The position numbers and the translations under genes were made by a program. A stretch of 64,000 bases of DNA from Dactylorhiza incarnata (Eukaryota > Streptophyta > Magnoliopsida > Asparagales > Orchidaceae). The DNA lies in NCBI GenBank assembly GCA_033032865.1, contig JAWHQI010000202.1:2914001-2978000 (forward strand), given 5' to 3'. The notes beneath the pieces were generated by a model. It was not told the origin of the DNA. It worked only from the letters and a program-made list of their open reading frames with translations, and ran no database searches. Below, in pieces: positions 1 through 10,097 of this stretch. The stretch's first letter is position 1. Each line of letters opens with the position of its first letter.

Positions 1-415
1 TGGAGACCGCTAACCTGGCGGTTAGGTGGAGGAGACCGCCGATGCTTGTGGTTAGAAGGAGGAGGCTGTCATCCTGGCGGCTTAGAAGGAGGAGGCCGCC
101 ATCCTGGCGGCTTAGAAGGTTGTGCCTGTGCGGTTAGGCCAAGGAGGAGATCGCCGGCTGTTGGGAAGAAGGAGACCGTCGGTGGTTGGGAAGAAGGAGA
201 CCGCCGACCTTGGCATTGGAGGCCGCCAATGGTTAGAAGGTAAGAGACCGCTTACCATATTGTTGGAGGTCGTCAGTAGTTAGAGAGTTGGAGACCGCCG
301 GATTGGTGTTGGAGGCCGTCGGCAGCTAGAAAGAAGGAGACCACCGACCTTAAATGGCGGAGGCCGTCGGCGGTTGGGATGGAAAGAGACCTCCGCTTCT
401 TACCACTTTGGGCGT
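1..415. repeat. GC-rich degenerate tandem repeat with GACCGCC motif
   Basis: Roughly 30-35 bp imperfect units recur here, built on 'tagaaggaggagaccgcc' followed by a short spacer and a complementary 'ggcgg', so many units can form a small hairpin. Units have drifted (gaccgcc, ggccgcc, gaccgtc). The 65-residue open frame at 46-243 is a glycine-rich by-product of the repeat, not a gene. The same GACCGC word dominates the LTRs of copia elements A-D and is common in host element H. The array continues off the left edge. Confidence 0.7.
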
Positions 416-700
416 GAAATAGCCTTTGTGTGAGGTCTAATCCTTCCCGGGCGCATAATCTGTAAAAATGTAGAAAAAAAGGCCTCCCAGGGGAGGATCG
501 ACGATTTCTGGGTCAACATAATCCCCGCACTTTTTCAAGTTTCTAAGAAACTTCGGAAAAGTAAGTACTGACCCACAAAAATTGTGATCCACCACTAATA
601 AACTGTCAGAAGAGTGGGAAAAAGAGAGGGAACAAGTACCTGATGCCTCTCCACAAAAGAACTGGTGAATGCTTATTCTTTCTCCTGCAAGGGAGAAGAA
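416..700. other. Non-coding spacer
   Basis: No gene or RNA is visible. The segment at about 512-560 resembles 2889-2940: both begin 'ttctgggt', then 'aacataatcc' and 'ttttcaa'. This points to two related copies of one repeat about 2.4 kb apart. Confidence 0.4.
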
Positions 701-759
701 TCATAGCAAGTATAAAACACAACTCACAAGTAATTGAAGGGAACTTGCGAGCATTGGCT

Positions 760-1480
760 CATTTTGATCTCTGAGGCAGACTAGTAAACATTTGCTAGTC
801 TCTGAGGAAAACTTAACAAATAGGTAAGGAAAAACGTAGCGTGAGTACCTGAACAGAACTCGCGAACACCTATTGATCTCTGCAACAGAAAACTTAAAAG
901 CAGGTGTTTAAAAGAATTTAATGTGAGTACCTGAAGAGAACTTGCGATCACCTACTAATCCCTGCAAAAGAGAACTTAAAGAAGGTATAAAAAGAATTTA
1001 TAACGCGAGTACCTGAAGAAAACTCGCGATCACCTGCCAATCTCTGCAAAGGAGAACTCAAAGCAGGTATAAAAAGAATTTATAACGCGAGTACCTAAAG
1101 AGAACTCGCGATCACGTACTAATCTCTGCAAAAGAGAACTCAAAGCAGGTATAAAGTGAATTTACAATGCTAGTACCTGAAGAAAACTCGTGATCATCTG
1201 CCAATCTCTGCAAAGGATAACTCAAAGCAGCTATAAAAAGAATTTATAACGCGAGTACCTGAAGAAAACTCGCGATCACCTGCCAATCTCTGCAAAAGAG
1301 AACTCAAAGCAGGTATAGAAAGAAATTTCATAATGCGAGTACCTGAAGAGAACTCGCGATCACCTGCTAATCTCTGCAAAAGAGAACTCAAAGCAGGTAT
1401 TAAAGAAATTTCATATTGCGAGTACCTGACGAGAACTCGTGATCACCTGTTCATCTTTACAAGTGATATATATAAAAAAA
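760..1480. repeat. Tandem repeat, about 83-bp unit, about 8 copies
   Basis: The phrase 'gcgagtacctgaag' recurs near 841, 922, 1004, 1087, 1170, 1252, 1335 and 1419, a period of 82-83 bp. Each unit contains 'gcgag...ctcgcg', a short inverted repeat, then 'atcacctgc', 'aatctctgcaaa', 'gagaactcaaagcaggtata' and an AT-rich tail. Copies differ by a few substitutions, and outer copies are more diverged. Open frames at 1194-1391 and 1333-1530 are repeat artefacts. It is a minisatellite-type array, probably part of a retroelement LTR or untranslated region. Confidence 0.85.
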
Positions 1481-1690
1481 ATAGGTGTTCATATAAACAT
1501 TCACAGAAGAGAAGTTTTTGGATGTCTTAACTCAATATGGTGATATTCACTTCATTTGCGCATTTAGAGGGATATGAGAATAATATCTCATTTATAAGCA
1601 AGAAGCTAGCATAGCATCTGTATCAGATGTAAGAAAGAAATATCAATGCTCAATCAGAGCAACCACCGCGATGTGGATATAAAGCTGAAA
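1481..1690. other. Non-coding spacer
   Basis: AT-rich sequence between two tandem arrays. I see no gene or RNA. Confidence 0.4.
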
Positions 1691-1697
1691 CTGCATT

Positions 1698-1975
1698 TGA
1701 GCGACCATCACAAGATGGGTTCGATTGCCTTATTAAGATTTGGGCGACCATCAAAAGATTGGTTTTATTGCCTTACAAAGATTTGGGCGACCATCGAAAG
1801 ATGGGTTTTATTGCCTTACAAAGATTTGGGCGACCATCGAAAGATGGGTTTTATTGCCTTTAAAGATTGGGGCGACCATCGAAAGATGGGTTTTATTGTC
1901 TTTAAGGATTTGGGCGACCATCGAAAGATGGGTTTTATTGCCTTATTGAAACTTGGATAACCACCAAAAGGTGGG
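1698..1975. repeat. Tandem repeat, 42-43 bp unit, about 6-7 copies
   Basis: The unit 'cgaccatcgaaagatggg', then 'ttttattgcctt' and 'aaagatttggg', recurs every 42-43 bp. The first and last copies are degenerate (accatcacaag, accaccaaaagg). 'CCATC...GATGG' inside each unit is an inverted repeat. The 104-residue and 69-residue open frames over this array translate the same repeat in two frames and have no protein-family features. Confidence 0.85.
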
Positions 1976-3035
1976 TTTAATTGCCACAACATTTACAAGC
2001 CATGTTTAACCATGTACGCATTTGAAGGAAAAAGCTAGTGCAAACATAACTGAAAAAGCTTTAAGACAAGGTTTAGGACAAACCTTCCTGCCAATGAAAG
2101 TAGATCTAGCATTGAGTGAATACCCAATATTGCTAGGAAAGATTTTGCAATAATATTTTTAAGCAGCATTGTTGAATCTGAATTTACACCTCCACGATCG
2201 ACGCTAGTGCAACGAGTAGAAAAGAGGAGGCAGCGAGCTATTGGTTACTATTGACATTGAAAAGTTAGATCATTGGCAGTGGTCGGGACCAAACTTCGCC
2301 CGTCACGGCGAATGCCACTCTTGTGACGGGCTTTCCCTTGATTTAGATGAAGTGTTTACAGCGGGATACACGATTTAGCAGGAGAATCTGGCCGGTTAGA
2401 CAAAACGCAAAAAAGAAAATTCGAGACCGCAGCTCTAACATGTGAGCTCCAGGATTCGAATGTGCATGTCTTGGGAATGTTGCCCGCCCATATTTATAGG
2501 CTCGGGGACCTGCCCAAACGGGCAGGAGCTAAAATAACCTCCTGCCGGGTACAGGAGAATCGGGCAGGGGGTGATGAGATACAAGAGGGGAAAGAAGGGA
2601 AGCCGCGCGGTCTGGCGGCTTGACTGGCGATTTGTGCTGAGCTTGAACTGAGATATCTCGGCTTTAAGAAGGTTGGCAACCCGCGCAGTCTATTTGTTGA
2701 GACTGAAGCTTTCCCTTTGGGACTTGAGCTTTAGTAATCTTCAATACTTGGTGGCGGTCTAGACTCTGGAGAACGCCCGACTTGTTCTTGCTGAGTCAAA
2801 CGGTTTGTGTATTGAACTTCAATTACCGAACCAGGCGACTTGATATGTTAAACCATCCGGTCTGAAAAAGATATCATCTAGGTAGCGGTCTTCTGGGTAA
2901 ACATAATCCTCGTACATTTTCAAATTTTGCTGAAATTTTTGGAAATGTCTGTTCTAGCCGGAGACCGCGCCGACCTTGCCTAGAAGGCTATAAAATGTTC
3001 TGGAAGCTTCCTCTTTTGTATATATATATCGTAAC
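1976..3035. other. LTR-like or promoter-like non-coding DNA, flank of the SIRE insertion
   Basis: No coding gene is visible. It holds a TATA-like 'catatttatagg' near 2488-2499, GC-rich boxes such as 'gccgcgcggtctgg' near 2602, and a second TATA-like 'ggctataaaatg' near 2986. The last 5 bases (GTAAC, 3031-3035) are the left target duplication of the SIRE element. The composition and GCGGTC boxes match host element H, which resumes at 13279, so this is probably its 5' LTR or promoter region. Confidence 0.4.
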
Positions 3036-3115
3036 TGTTGGGAAAATGATTTCTCTTAACCCCTAGAAATGAGTAAAATATAAATTCTAAAGATAAAAAA
3101 TTAGGATAAGTAAAT

Positions 3116-3356
3116 ATGCGTCGCATAGTATTCGACGCAACGTCGAAATAAAGTCGACGTTTCTATCAGAATGAGTCGAAGTAGCTCCAAGCAGAATTCA
3201 ACGTATCCCATGTCGACGTAGCTCTGACTTCTAGTCGACGTATCTTGAGAAGTCGACGCACCTTAGTCGACGCACCTTCCTTATTCTCCTCTCGACGTTC
3301 TGCCAGGATGAATTCGACGCTTACGTCGAATAGTAATCGACGCACGTCGATTTCTA
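3116..3356. promoter_or_regulatory. Cluster of 21-bp TCGA dyad boxes in SIRE 5' LTR
   Basis: Symmetric half-sites CGTCGA / TCGACG recur many times in about 240 bp. Several pairs have exactly 7 bp between half-sites (for example starting near 3119, near 3142 and near 3329), giving a 21-bp unit of form NCGTCGA-N7-TCGACGN. The 3' LTR carries the matching cluster at 12034-12250, where several CpGs are mutated. High-copy symmetric boxes upstream of the promoter are a reported Sirevirus feature. The TCGA core is what I see here. Confidence 0.75.
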
Positions 3357-3971
3357 TGTTCAATTCAAAAATCGCCAGATCTCTTTCCTTCTTTCATAGA
3401 TCTGATTTATATGGAATCAAATTATTCTTTATAGTCGTTCTGAATTATTCTTTTCCTCTAATGAATTCTTGGCTAATTTGATTAAATCCATTATGGACAC
3501 TATTTGAATTCAGAATGAATACTTTCCTTCTATGGATATAATTGTTATGGAAATTTCCCCTTCTTTCTAATACGCTGCCTGCTAATTGATTACTCTCCTA
3601 TAGTGTTATTTTAATGAACAGAGCTATAAATAACAAGGTGGTCTGCAGAAAGCAATTAACAAGTGATCCACCATTTTTACATTTGAAAAAGAGGAAGAGC
3701 TCCCAAGTGAAAAGGGAAAATTGAGAGATAGTGCTGCAGCAAAGATCAAGCTTCCATCTTCTCCTGCTTCTGAAGCCACTCTGCTGCATACTCTGATAGC
3801 TCTCACAAAAGAGAGAAAAGGGCTACAATCTCCTTCTCACTATAGAAGGGAGATTTTATTCACTACTTCTTATGCTTCCAATCTTCTTGCTAGGAAGAAG
3901 ATTCTTTCTTGTCTTTTTATTATCTCTCTTTCTTCTTTATCTTATTTTCACTTTCAAATATTGTAAAAGAG

Positions 3972-4112
3972 TTTTTAGAATCTCTCTTCAAAAAATTCAG
4001 TTGTACTGGTTCTAAGAGTCTCCTTTTCAAAAGACTCAGTTGGTTCTAAGAGTCTCCTTATCAAAAGACTCAGGGTGGTTCTAAGAGTCTCCTTATCAAA
4101 AGACTCAGTGCA
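3972..4112. repeat. Hairpin-forming tandem repeat in SIRE LTR (about 35 bp, 3-4 copies)
   Basis: 'ggttctaagagtctcctt' followed by 'atcaaaagactcag' is repeated three times, with an older degenerate copy upstream. Within each copy GAGTCT and AGACTC are complementary, so each can fold into a small stem. The 3' LTR has the same array at about 12877-13016. It lies downstream of the TATA, so it would be transcribed in the R/U5 leader. Confidence 0.8.
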
Positions 4113-4388
4113 AGATAGTGAATTTCCTACCAAGGGGGTAGAAGAGTGGACTACCCAAAGTTTGGGGAACCACTATATTTCTTTGTGTTGTGCTGTGATT
4201 TTTCCTCTTGCATTTATTTTCTTTACTTGTTTAATTCTTGTTGGTGTGTGGGAAGCTCTAATCTGTGATCACTGCACCCATATATATATATATATATATA
4301 ATTATTAACTTCGCACAAAAATATTTTATATCTCTAGTCACCCCGCCCCCCTCTAGAGAATTCTAGTGAGGTTAACTGTGCACTTTCA

Positions 4389-4492
4389 ATTGGTATCAAA
4401 GCTAGGTTGATCTATAAAGGATAACTCCTTGATCAAAAAGACCCTACCTCTTATTCTTATATATATATATATCAAAAAATATTAATTTTCAC
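4389..4492 (+). promoter_or_regulatory. SIRE primer binding site and leader
   Basis: TGGTATCAAAGC at 4391-4402 follows the LTR after two bases. It matches the 3' end of initiator Met-tRNA, the usual plant copia primer. The short leader then contains an ATAT microsatellite and ends at the gag ATG (4493). Confidence 0.9.
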
Positions 4493-6499
4493 ATGGCACA
4501 AATCAAAGATTATGCTTCCACCAGACCACCAATTTGCAACCTTGAAAAGTTTGCACTTTGGAAAACAAGAATTAGAATCTATTTAAACTCTATTGATGAT
4601 GAATTGTTTAATGTTATCTTGACAGGTCCCCCCAAGACATTCAGAAAGGACTCAAGTGGAAAAGTGACTGAAACACTTGCTCCAAAAGCTGAGTGGACAG
4701 AGGAAGAAAAGAAAGCCCAAGGATATGATGCCAACGCTATGAATACCCTAGTCTCAACCCTCTTAGATGAAATCTTCCAAAAGATTGCTGATTGTGAGTC
4801 AGCTAAGGAAGTATGGGAAGCTCTCACCAAAATGGTAGAGGGAAGTGCTGATGAGAAAAAGGATAGAAAGGCACTACTCATCTCTCAATATGAAAACTTT
4901 CAGAAGAAAGAAGGTGAAAGTGTTGCTGATATGTATGCCAGATTCAGCCTCATAGTGAATGAGTTGAGAACACTTGAAAAGGACATATCTCTCACTGAGA
5001 TAAATGACAAACTGCTAACTTGCTTCCCTAGCTCTTGGGATTCAAGAATCTGGCCAATTAGTGACTCCATAAGTCAAAGAGAAATTTCAACAGATGTCTT
5101 GTTGGGCAAATTAAAATCTTATGAACATCTGTAGAAGACAAGAGCTGAGAAAGAAGAGAAAGAAAAAGCTTCTTCACTCTCAAAAGAAAAGAGTATTGCA
5201 TTGAAGGCTGTTGAAGGTGAACCCTCTACAAGTGATGAGGAGCTGATCAGCCTACTGGACAGAAGGTTCAAGAAGTGGATCAAAACAGATGGATCCAGAG
5301 GAAGAGACTCAAAAACCAGGTATAATAAAACACCTACTAAAGAGATTATATGTTACTCTTGCAGGAAACCTGGACATATTGCACCTGAATGTCCTAAGGA
5401 GATCAGCAAAAAGAAAGATCTAAAAAGAACAGATCTACAGAAGAAAAAGAAGAAAGAGAAAGGTCTCATTGCTCAATCATGGAGTGATTCAGAATCTGAA
5501 GAAAGCACCTCATCTGACAATGATGAAGAAGAGGCCAAGCTGGAGGAAACCTGTTTGATGGCCACTGAGAAGCCTAATGATACATCTATGGTAAATATAC
5601 TTGATGATATAGATTTCTCTTCCACTGATTTCAAAAACAATTTCAAAGAACTCTGTTTAAATCTAATCAAATCTGAAAAAGAAATTAAAGAACTAAGAAA
5701 TGAATTAAACAATCTCAAACAAGTAAATACACAGTATAATAACTATGAGCTTAGCCTAAAGGAATTAGACAAAATCTATACAGAAAATCTAACACTGGAA
5801 AATGAGCTAGCAAAGGCAAAGGTCTTTGAAGACTCTCTAAATGGGAGAAGTCAGAAGCTCAAAAACATCTCTAGAAATCTTACTGAAAGACTTAGACAAC
5901 TTGGAGATAATACTAACTTAGAACCAAAAACTCAATCACCTAGAAAATCTGTTTGGAGACATCCCATTCACTTCACTAGGGAAGGTCATTTGACAGGAGA
6001 AAGATCACAGGAAAATCCAAAAACAACCACTGTCTTTAATAAAACTAATCCTATTACATATGAAGGAATCCTAGGAAAATATCCTCAGAAAAGAGTCAAA
6101 CATGCGTCGAATTCTTATCAACGCACGTCGATTTCTAATCGATGCTTGCACCAAAGTGCGTCGACTCCTACTCGACGCAACCTCTCTCATGCTTCGACTG
6201 AAAATAAATGCAGAATGGAGAAAGCGTCGATTTCATATCGACGCAACCATAAACCTACGTCGAATCCATATCGACGCAACCAATCAGACAGAAATTTCTC
6301 CTCTTCCAAACAGCTCTCTCAATCCATTTCCTTTTACTATGACCACTATTTCTGTAACATCACCAAAGAAACTTGGTATGATAAACCAATACCCCTAAAG
6401 GAGGAAGGATATTCAGAAAAACCTACTTATTCTTTCATTAATTCTTTCACTGATGGGAGGAAGGGACCCCAGCTCAGCAGGGTCCAAACTAATATGTAA
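4493..6499 (+). pseudogene. gag: SIRE gag, one in-frame stop
   Basis: One reading frame runs from ATG 4493 to TAA 6499, broken only by TAG at 5132-5134. The N-terminal part (about 213 residues) is a copia capsid (DUF4219/UBN2-type) with 'LWKTRIRIYL'. After the stop come a basic region and a CCHC zinc knuckle at 5351-5392 (CX2CX4HX4C, starting CYSC). A lysine/glutamate-rich stretch and a long coiled coil (about 5620-5900) follow. The C-terminal part at 6104-6280 is unusual: it is made of 21-bp GCGTCGA-N7-TCGACGC dyads translated into Ser/Thr/Arg/Asn-rich sequence. Gag would form the virus-like particle and bind RNA. The premature TAG removes the zinc knuckle unless read through. Confidence 0.9.
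6104..6280. repeat. Array of five 21-bp dyads inside SIRE gag
   Basis: Five symmetric boxes start at about 6104, 6125, 6158, 6224 and 6257. Each has half-sites RCGTCGA and TCGAYGC (or a one-base variant) separated by exactly 7 bp, mostly of form WTNCWTA. They are in frame with gag and encode low-complexity basic sequence, so DNA-level function or passive accumulation seems likelier than a protein role. Confidence 0.8.
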
Positions 6500-6507
6500 A
6501 ACTTTAT

Positions 6508-7752
6508 GTGCAGATGTATCACGTCTCCAGGCTGGTGTGGTACTTGGACAGTGGATGCTCCATGCACATGACAGGATGCAAAAATTTATTGATCAACTTT
6601 GAGGATAGACTTGGACCATCAGTGACCTTTGGAGACTCTAGCCGTGGCCAAACTAGGGGCTTTGGAGACTTCAAAGAAGGGAAAGTCACCTTCAAGAATG
6701 TGGCAGTAGTTAAAGGACTGAAGCACAATCTGATAAGTATAAGTCAGATATGTGAAAATGGTAAGTATGAGGTAAAATTCACCACACTACTCTGCCATAT
6801 TATTAATATCAAGACTGGTGCCATAATACTCAATGGAATTAGAAAAGGAAAAGTATATGTAGTGGACTTTTGCTCCTTACCCACAGAAGTCTGTTTATTC
6901 AACAATATTATTGATAAAAGTGAATTATGGCATAGGAGACTAGGTCATCTAAACTACAAAACCATTAGTAAACTAGCAAAGAATAACCTAGTTAGAGGCT
7001 TACCAAAGGGTAGGTACTCTAAGGATTCTCCATGCAGACCTTGCCAACTAGGAAAACAAACCAAATCATCCTTCAAACTAATTGGTAAGGATGTCTCTCC
7101 CAGGGTCCTTTACTTTCTACACATGGATCTCTTTGGTCCCATATCCACTCAGAGCTTAGGTGGAAAATCCTATACCATAGTCATTGTGGATGACTATTCT
7201 AGATTCAACTGTGTATTCTTTCTAAGGGCTAAGTCTGAAACCCACAAGACTCTCTCAAAATTCATCAAACAAATTCAATCTGAACTCAATAGTCAGGTTT
7301 CCATAATCAGAAGTGATCATGGGACTGAATTTGAAAATCAGTTTATGAGTAGGTTCTGTGAAGATATAGGTATCAAACAAAGGTTTTCAGCCCCTAGAAC
7401 CCAGCAGCAAAATGGAGTTGCTGAAAGAAAGAATAGAACTTTAATTGAATCAGGAAGGACCCTACTTGCAGAATCAGGTTTACCAAAAACTTTCTGGGCT
7501 GAAGCAGTCAACACTGCCAACTATGTTCTAAATAGAAGCCTAATACACAAAAATAAATCAAAAACTCCATATGAGCTCCTGAAAGGAAAAACACCCATAG
7601 TTAAATATTTTAAGATCTTTGGATGTGCTTGTTTTATCCTAAATAATGGAAAAAATCATCTTGCCAAGTTTGACAAGAAATCTGATGATGGAATATTTCT
7701 GGGATACTCAGCATCTAGTAAAGCCTATAGGTGCTATAACAAGAGCTCTTAA
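6508..7752 (+). CDS. pol: SIRE pol part 1: protease and integrase
   Basis: An open frame of about 414 codons, one frame away from gag. It begins with the copia protease active site WYLDSGC (Asp codon 6547-6549). Next come the gag-pre-integrase segment with H...H (HRRLGHLN), C..C (CRPCQLGK) and the integrase core. The three catalytic acidic residues are visible: D in HMDLFGP, D in IIRSDHGTEF and E in NGVAERKNR. The frame ends at TAA 7750-7752, before the usual integrase C-terminus, which continues in another frame to about 7880. Integrase inserts the cDNA and protease processes the polyprotein. Cut off from a usable RT, it is not functional as a polyprotein. Confidence 0.92.
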   Translation: MQMYHVSRLVWYLDSGCSMHMTGCKNLLINFEDRLGPSVTFGDSSRGQTRGFGDFKEGKVTFKNVAVVKGLKHNLISISQICENGKYEVKFTTLLCHIINIKTGAIILNGIRKGKVYVVDFCSLPTEVCLFNNIIDKSELWHRRLGHLNYKTISKLAKNNLVRGLPKGRYSKDSPCRPCQLGKQTKSSFKLIGKDVSPRVLYFLHMDLFGPISTQSLGGKSYTIVIVDDYSRFNCVFFLRAKSETHKTLSKFIKQIQSELNSQVSIIRSDHGTEFENQFMSRFCEDIGIKQRFSAPRTQQQNGVAERKNRTLIESGRTLLAESGLPKTFWAEAVNTANYVLNRSLIHKNKSKTPYELLKGKTPIVKYFKIFGCACFILNNGKNHLAKFDKKSDDGIFLGYSASSKAYRCYNKSS

Positions 7753-9196
7753 AATTGAAGAGTCTATGCACATTATATTTGATGAAACTAACATACTGTT
7801 TAAGGGGGAGGGAACTCCCACCAGCTCTTTTCCACAGGAAAGCAGCAGCATAGAAACTCAGCTTGAGCAACTGGTTCTATAGAACACAGATAATGGAAAA
7901 GAAAATCAGATAGAGGAATCAAGTGAGGAATCTGAACAAGAACATGAAGCAGATTCAGAAAAGAGCACTCAAAACCAACTCCCACAAGAGAACATGGTTC
8001 AGGGAGGCCAGGTGGACAATGATCCCATCACCAATGAAGAAGAAGAACATCTGAAAAGTCCATGCAGGACAAGGGTCAATTTGAAAGATCATCCACAAAC
8101 TCAAGTAATTGGAGACCCCAATACAGGAGTAAGAACAAGACACCAGGTCTCCAATGGGATGATGCTCCAATGCTTCCTATCACAAGTTGAACCAAAGAAG
8201 TTTGAGGAAGCAAATTGTGATCCTCACTGGATTATGGCCATGCAAGAAGAACTAGGCCAATTTGAGAGAAACAAAGTGTGGAACCTAGTTGAAAGACCAA
8301 GAAACTATCCTGTGATTTGCACAAAATGGGTATACAGGAACAAACTAGATTCCACTGGAGTATTCGTCAGGAACAAGGCAAGAGTTGTAGCACAAGGATA
8401 TAGACAAGAAGAAGGGATAGACTACAACCAGACCTTTGCTCCAGTAGACAGATTGGAGGCAATCATGCTCTTTCTTGCCTATGCAGCCTTCATGAAGATG
8501 AAAGTCTACAAAATGGATGTCAAGAGTGCTTTTCTGAATGGTGACCTTCAAGAAGAGGTATATGTGGAGCAACCACCAGGTTTTGTTAATCCCTCTTCTC
8601 CTAACTTTGTTTATAGACTTAACAAAGCACTATATGGTCTTAAGCAAGCTCCTAGAGCCTGGTATGAAACTCTCTCTAATTTCCTTTTAGAAAATTCCTT
8701 TGAAAGAGGAAAAGTAGACAAGACACTCTTTACTAGAACCCATAAAAACCAACTCCTCCTTGTTCAAATATATGTAGATGGCATCATCTTTAGCTCAACT
8801 CATCCTAAATTGTGTAAAAGATTTGCTAATCTAATGCAATCTAAATTTGAAATGAGTAGTATGGGAGAACTCTCATATTTCTTAGGATTACAAGTAAAAC
8901 AAAGTAGTGAGGGAATCTTCATCTCACAATCCAAATATACTAAAGAGCTAATTAAAAAGTTTGGTATGGAATCAGCATCTACCATGAAAACACCCATGAC
9001 AACCAATGTCATTATAGAAAAAGATGATAAAGGAAAATCAGTAGATCAAAAGACTTATAGGGCCATCATAGGATCCCTTCTATATCTAACAGCTGGCAGA
9101 CCTGACATCATGTTTGCCACTTGCATATGTGCTAGATTTCAGGTTGATCCAAGGGAATCCCATCTCACCTCTATAAAAGGATTCTTAGATACCTAA
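7753..9196 (+). pseudogene. pol: SIRE pol part 2: integrase tail and reverse transcriptase with mutated active site
   Basis: The open part is 7994-9196 (about 400 codons), preceded by a linker with a stop near 7879-7881. Typical copia RT landmarks appear in order: the ARVVAQGY region, '[10 protein letters not shown]', '[12 protein letters not shown]' and '[11 protein letters not shown]'. The catalytic box is YVDG (codons 8771-8782; GGC at 8780-8782) instead of YVDD, so one metal-binding aspartate is lost. A frameshift near 9165-9180 ends the frame at TAA 9194-9196 and throws RNase H into another frame. This RT would be inactive. Confidence 0.92.
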
Positions 9197-9717
9197 AGGG
9201 AACCCCTGAACTAGGTCTATGGTACTCAGCAGAAACCAACTTTGAATTAATAGGTTTCTCAGATGCAGATTATGCTGGATGTAGGGTTGATAGAAAAAGC
9301 ACATCTGGCACTTGCAAATTCCTAGATGACAGATTGATATCATGGTTTAGTAAGAAACAAACCTCAGTCTCAACCTCAACAACTGAAGCTGAATACATAG
9401 CTGCTGGGAGCTATTGTTCACAAATCCTGTGGATGCAAAATCAGCTTCTTGACTACAAATTGGAAATACATAACTCTAAGATCTATTGTGATAGCTCTAG
9501 TGCTATATCCATAGCATCCAACCCAGTCCTTCACAGTAGGACCAAACTTATAGAGATCAGACATCACTTCCTTAGAGACAATGTTGAAAAGGGTAAGATA
9601 ACCTTAGAATATATTCCCACAGACAATCAAAGAGCAGACATCTTCACAAAACCCTTAGATGAAACTAAGCATAAGTATTTCATCAACACCTTAGGAATGC
9701 TTGATGGTAGTCTGTAA
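9197..9717 (+). pseudogene. pol: SIRE pol part 3: RNase H
   Basis: Continues pol in a different frame. RNase H acidic motifs are visible: 'FSDADYAG', 'TTEAEY' and 'IYCDSSSAI', followed by the terminal 'DIFTKPL' and stop at 9715-9717. The domain looks full length and free of stops. It is separated from the RT only by the upstream frameshift. Confidence 0.9.
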
Positions 9718-10097
9718 CCACCATTGTTGGGAAATCTAAAAGAAACCAGGAAAATCTAAGAAAGTATTTGAAGATGCGTCGAATACATATCGACGCACCG
9801 TTGAGAAGAACTCGACGCTGGCGTTGATTTCTTCCCGGCAAAGATACATCGATAACTTATCGGCTCACCGTCGAATTGATATCGACGCAGGGCTTTGAAC
9901 ACGTCGACATCTGGCTACAATTAGAATCAAATCCTTACTTCCTCTTTTGACGATTGGATTACCTGATATACCTTGATTTCTGTTTCCTTTCTCGACGTTT
10001 CACCTCCTTTAAATAATACCTCTTATTTCATAACATATACTCTCCTAAAACCCGCCAAAACTTCGTCTTCTACCTCTCTCTCTCTCTCTCTGCAACA
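9718..10097. promoter_or_regulatory. Spacer with two TCGA dyad boxes upstream of the extra SIRE ORF
   Basis: Two 21-bp dyads with 7-bp spacers start at 9776 and about 9868, with additional half-sites between and after them (9808, 9847, 9901). A CT microsatellite at about 10073-10092 directly precedes the ATG at 10098. In Sireviruses with an envelope-like gene, extra boxes are known just 5' of that gene, and the arrangement here matches. Confidence 0.7.

Larger units (their letters stand above)
3036..4388 (+). repeat. SIRE 5' LTR (1353 bp)
   Basis: Starts TGTTGGGAAAATG and ends CACTTTCA, two bases before the primer site. It holds TCGACG-type symmetric boxes at about 3116-3356, a promoter region near 3830 whose TATA is altered (ctatagaag, versus ctataaaag in the 3' LTR), hairpin-forming repeats at about 3975-4110, a TA microsatellite near 4280-4300 and a poly-C stretch at 4340-4356. 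Relative to the 3' LTR it has a 14-bp duplicated box near 3262-3290. Confidence 0.95.

Noticed and set aside
1646..1960. Repetitive 104-residue open frame over the 43-bp repeat
   Set aside because: Two frames of the same tandem repeat are open, with no start context or family features. It is an artefact of the array.
1698..1975. CRISPR-like spacing of repeats
   Set aside because: Units are contiguous without unique spacers, and the DNA is clearly from a plant.
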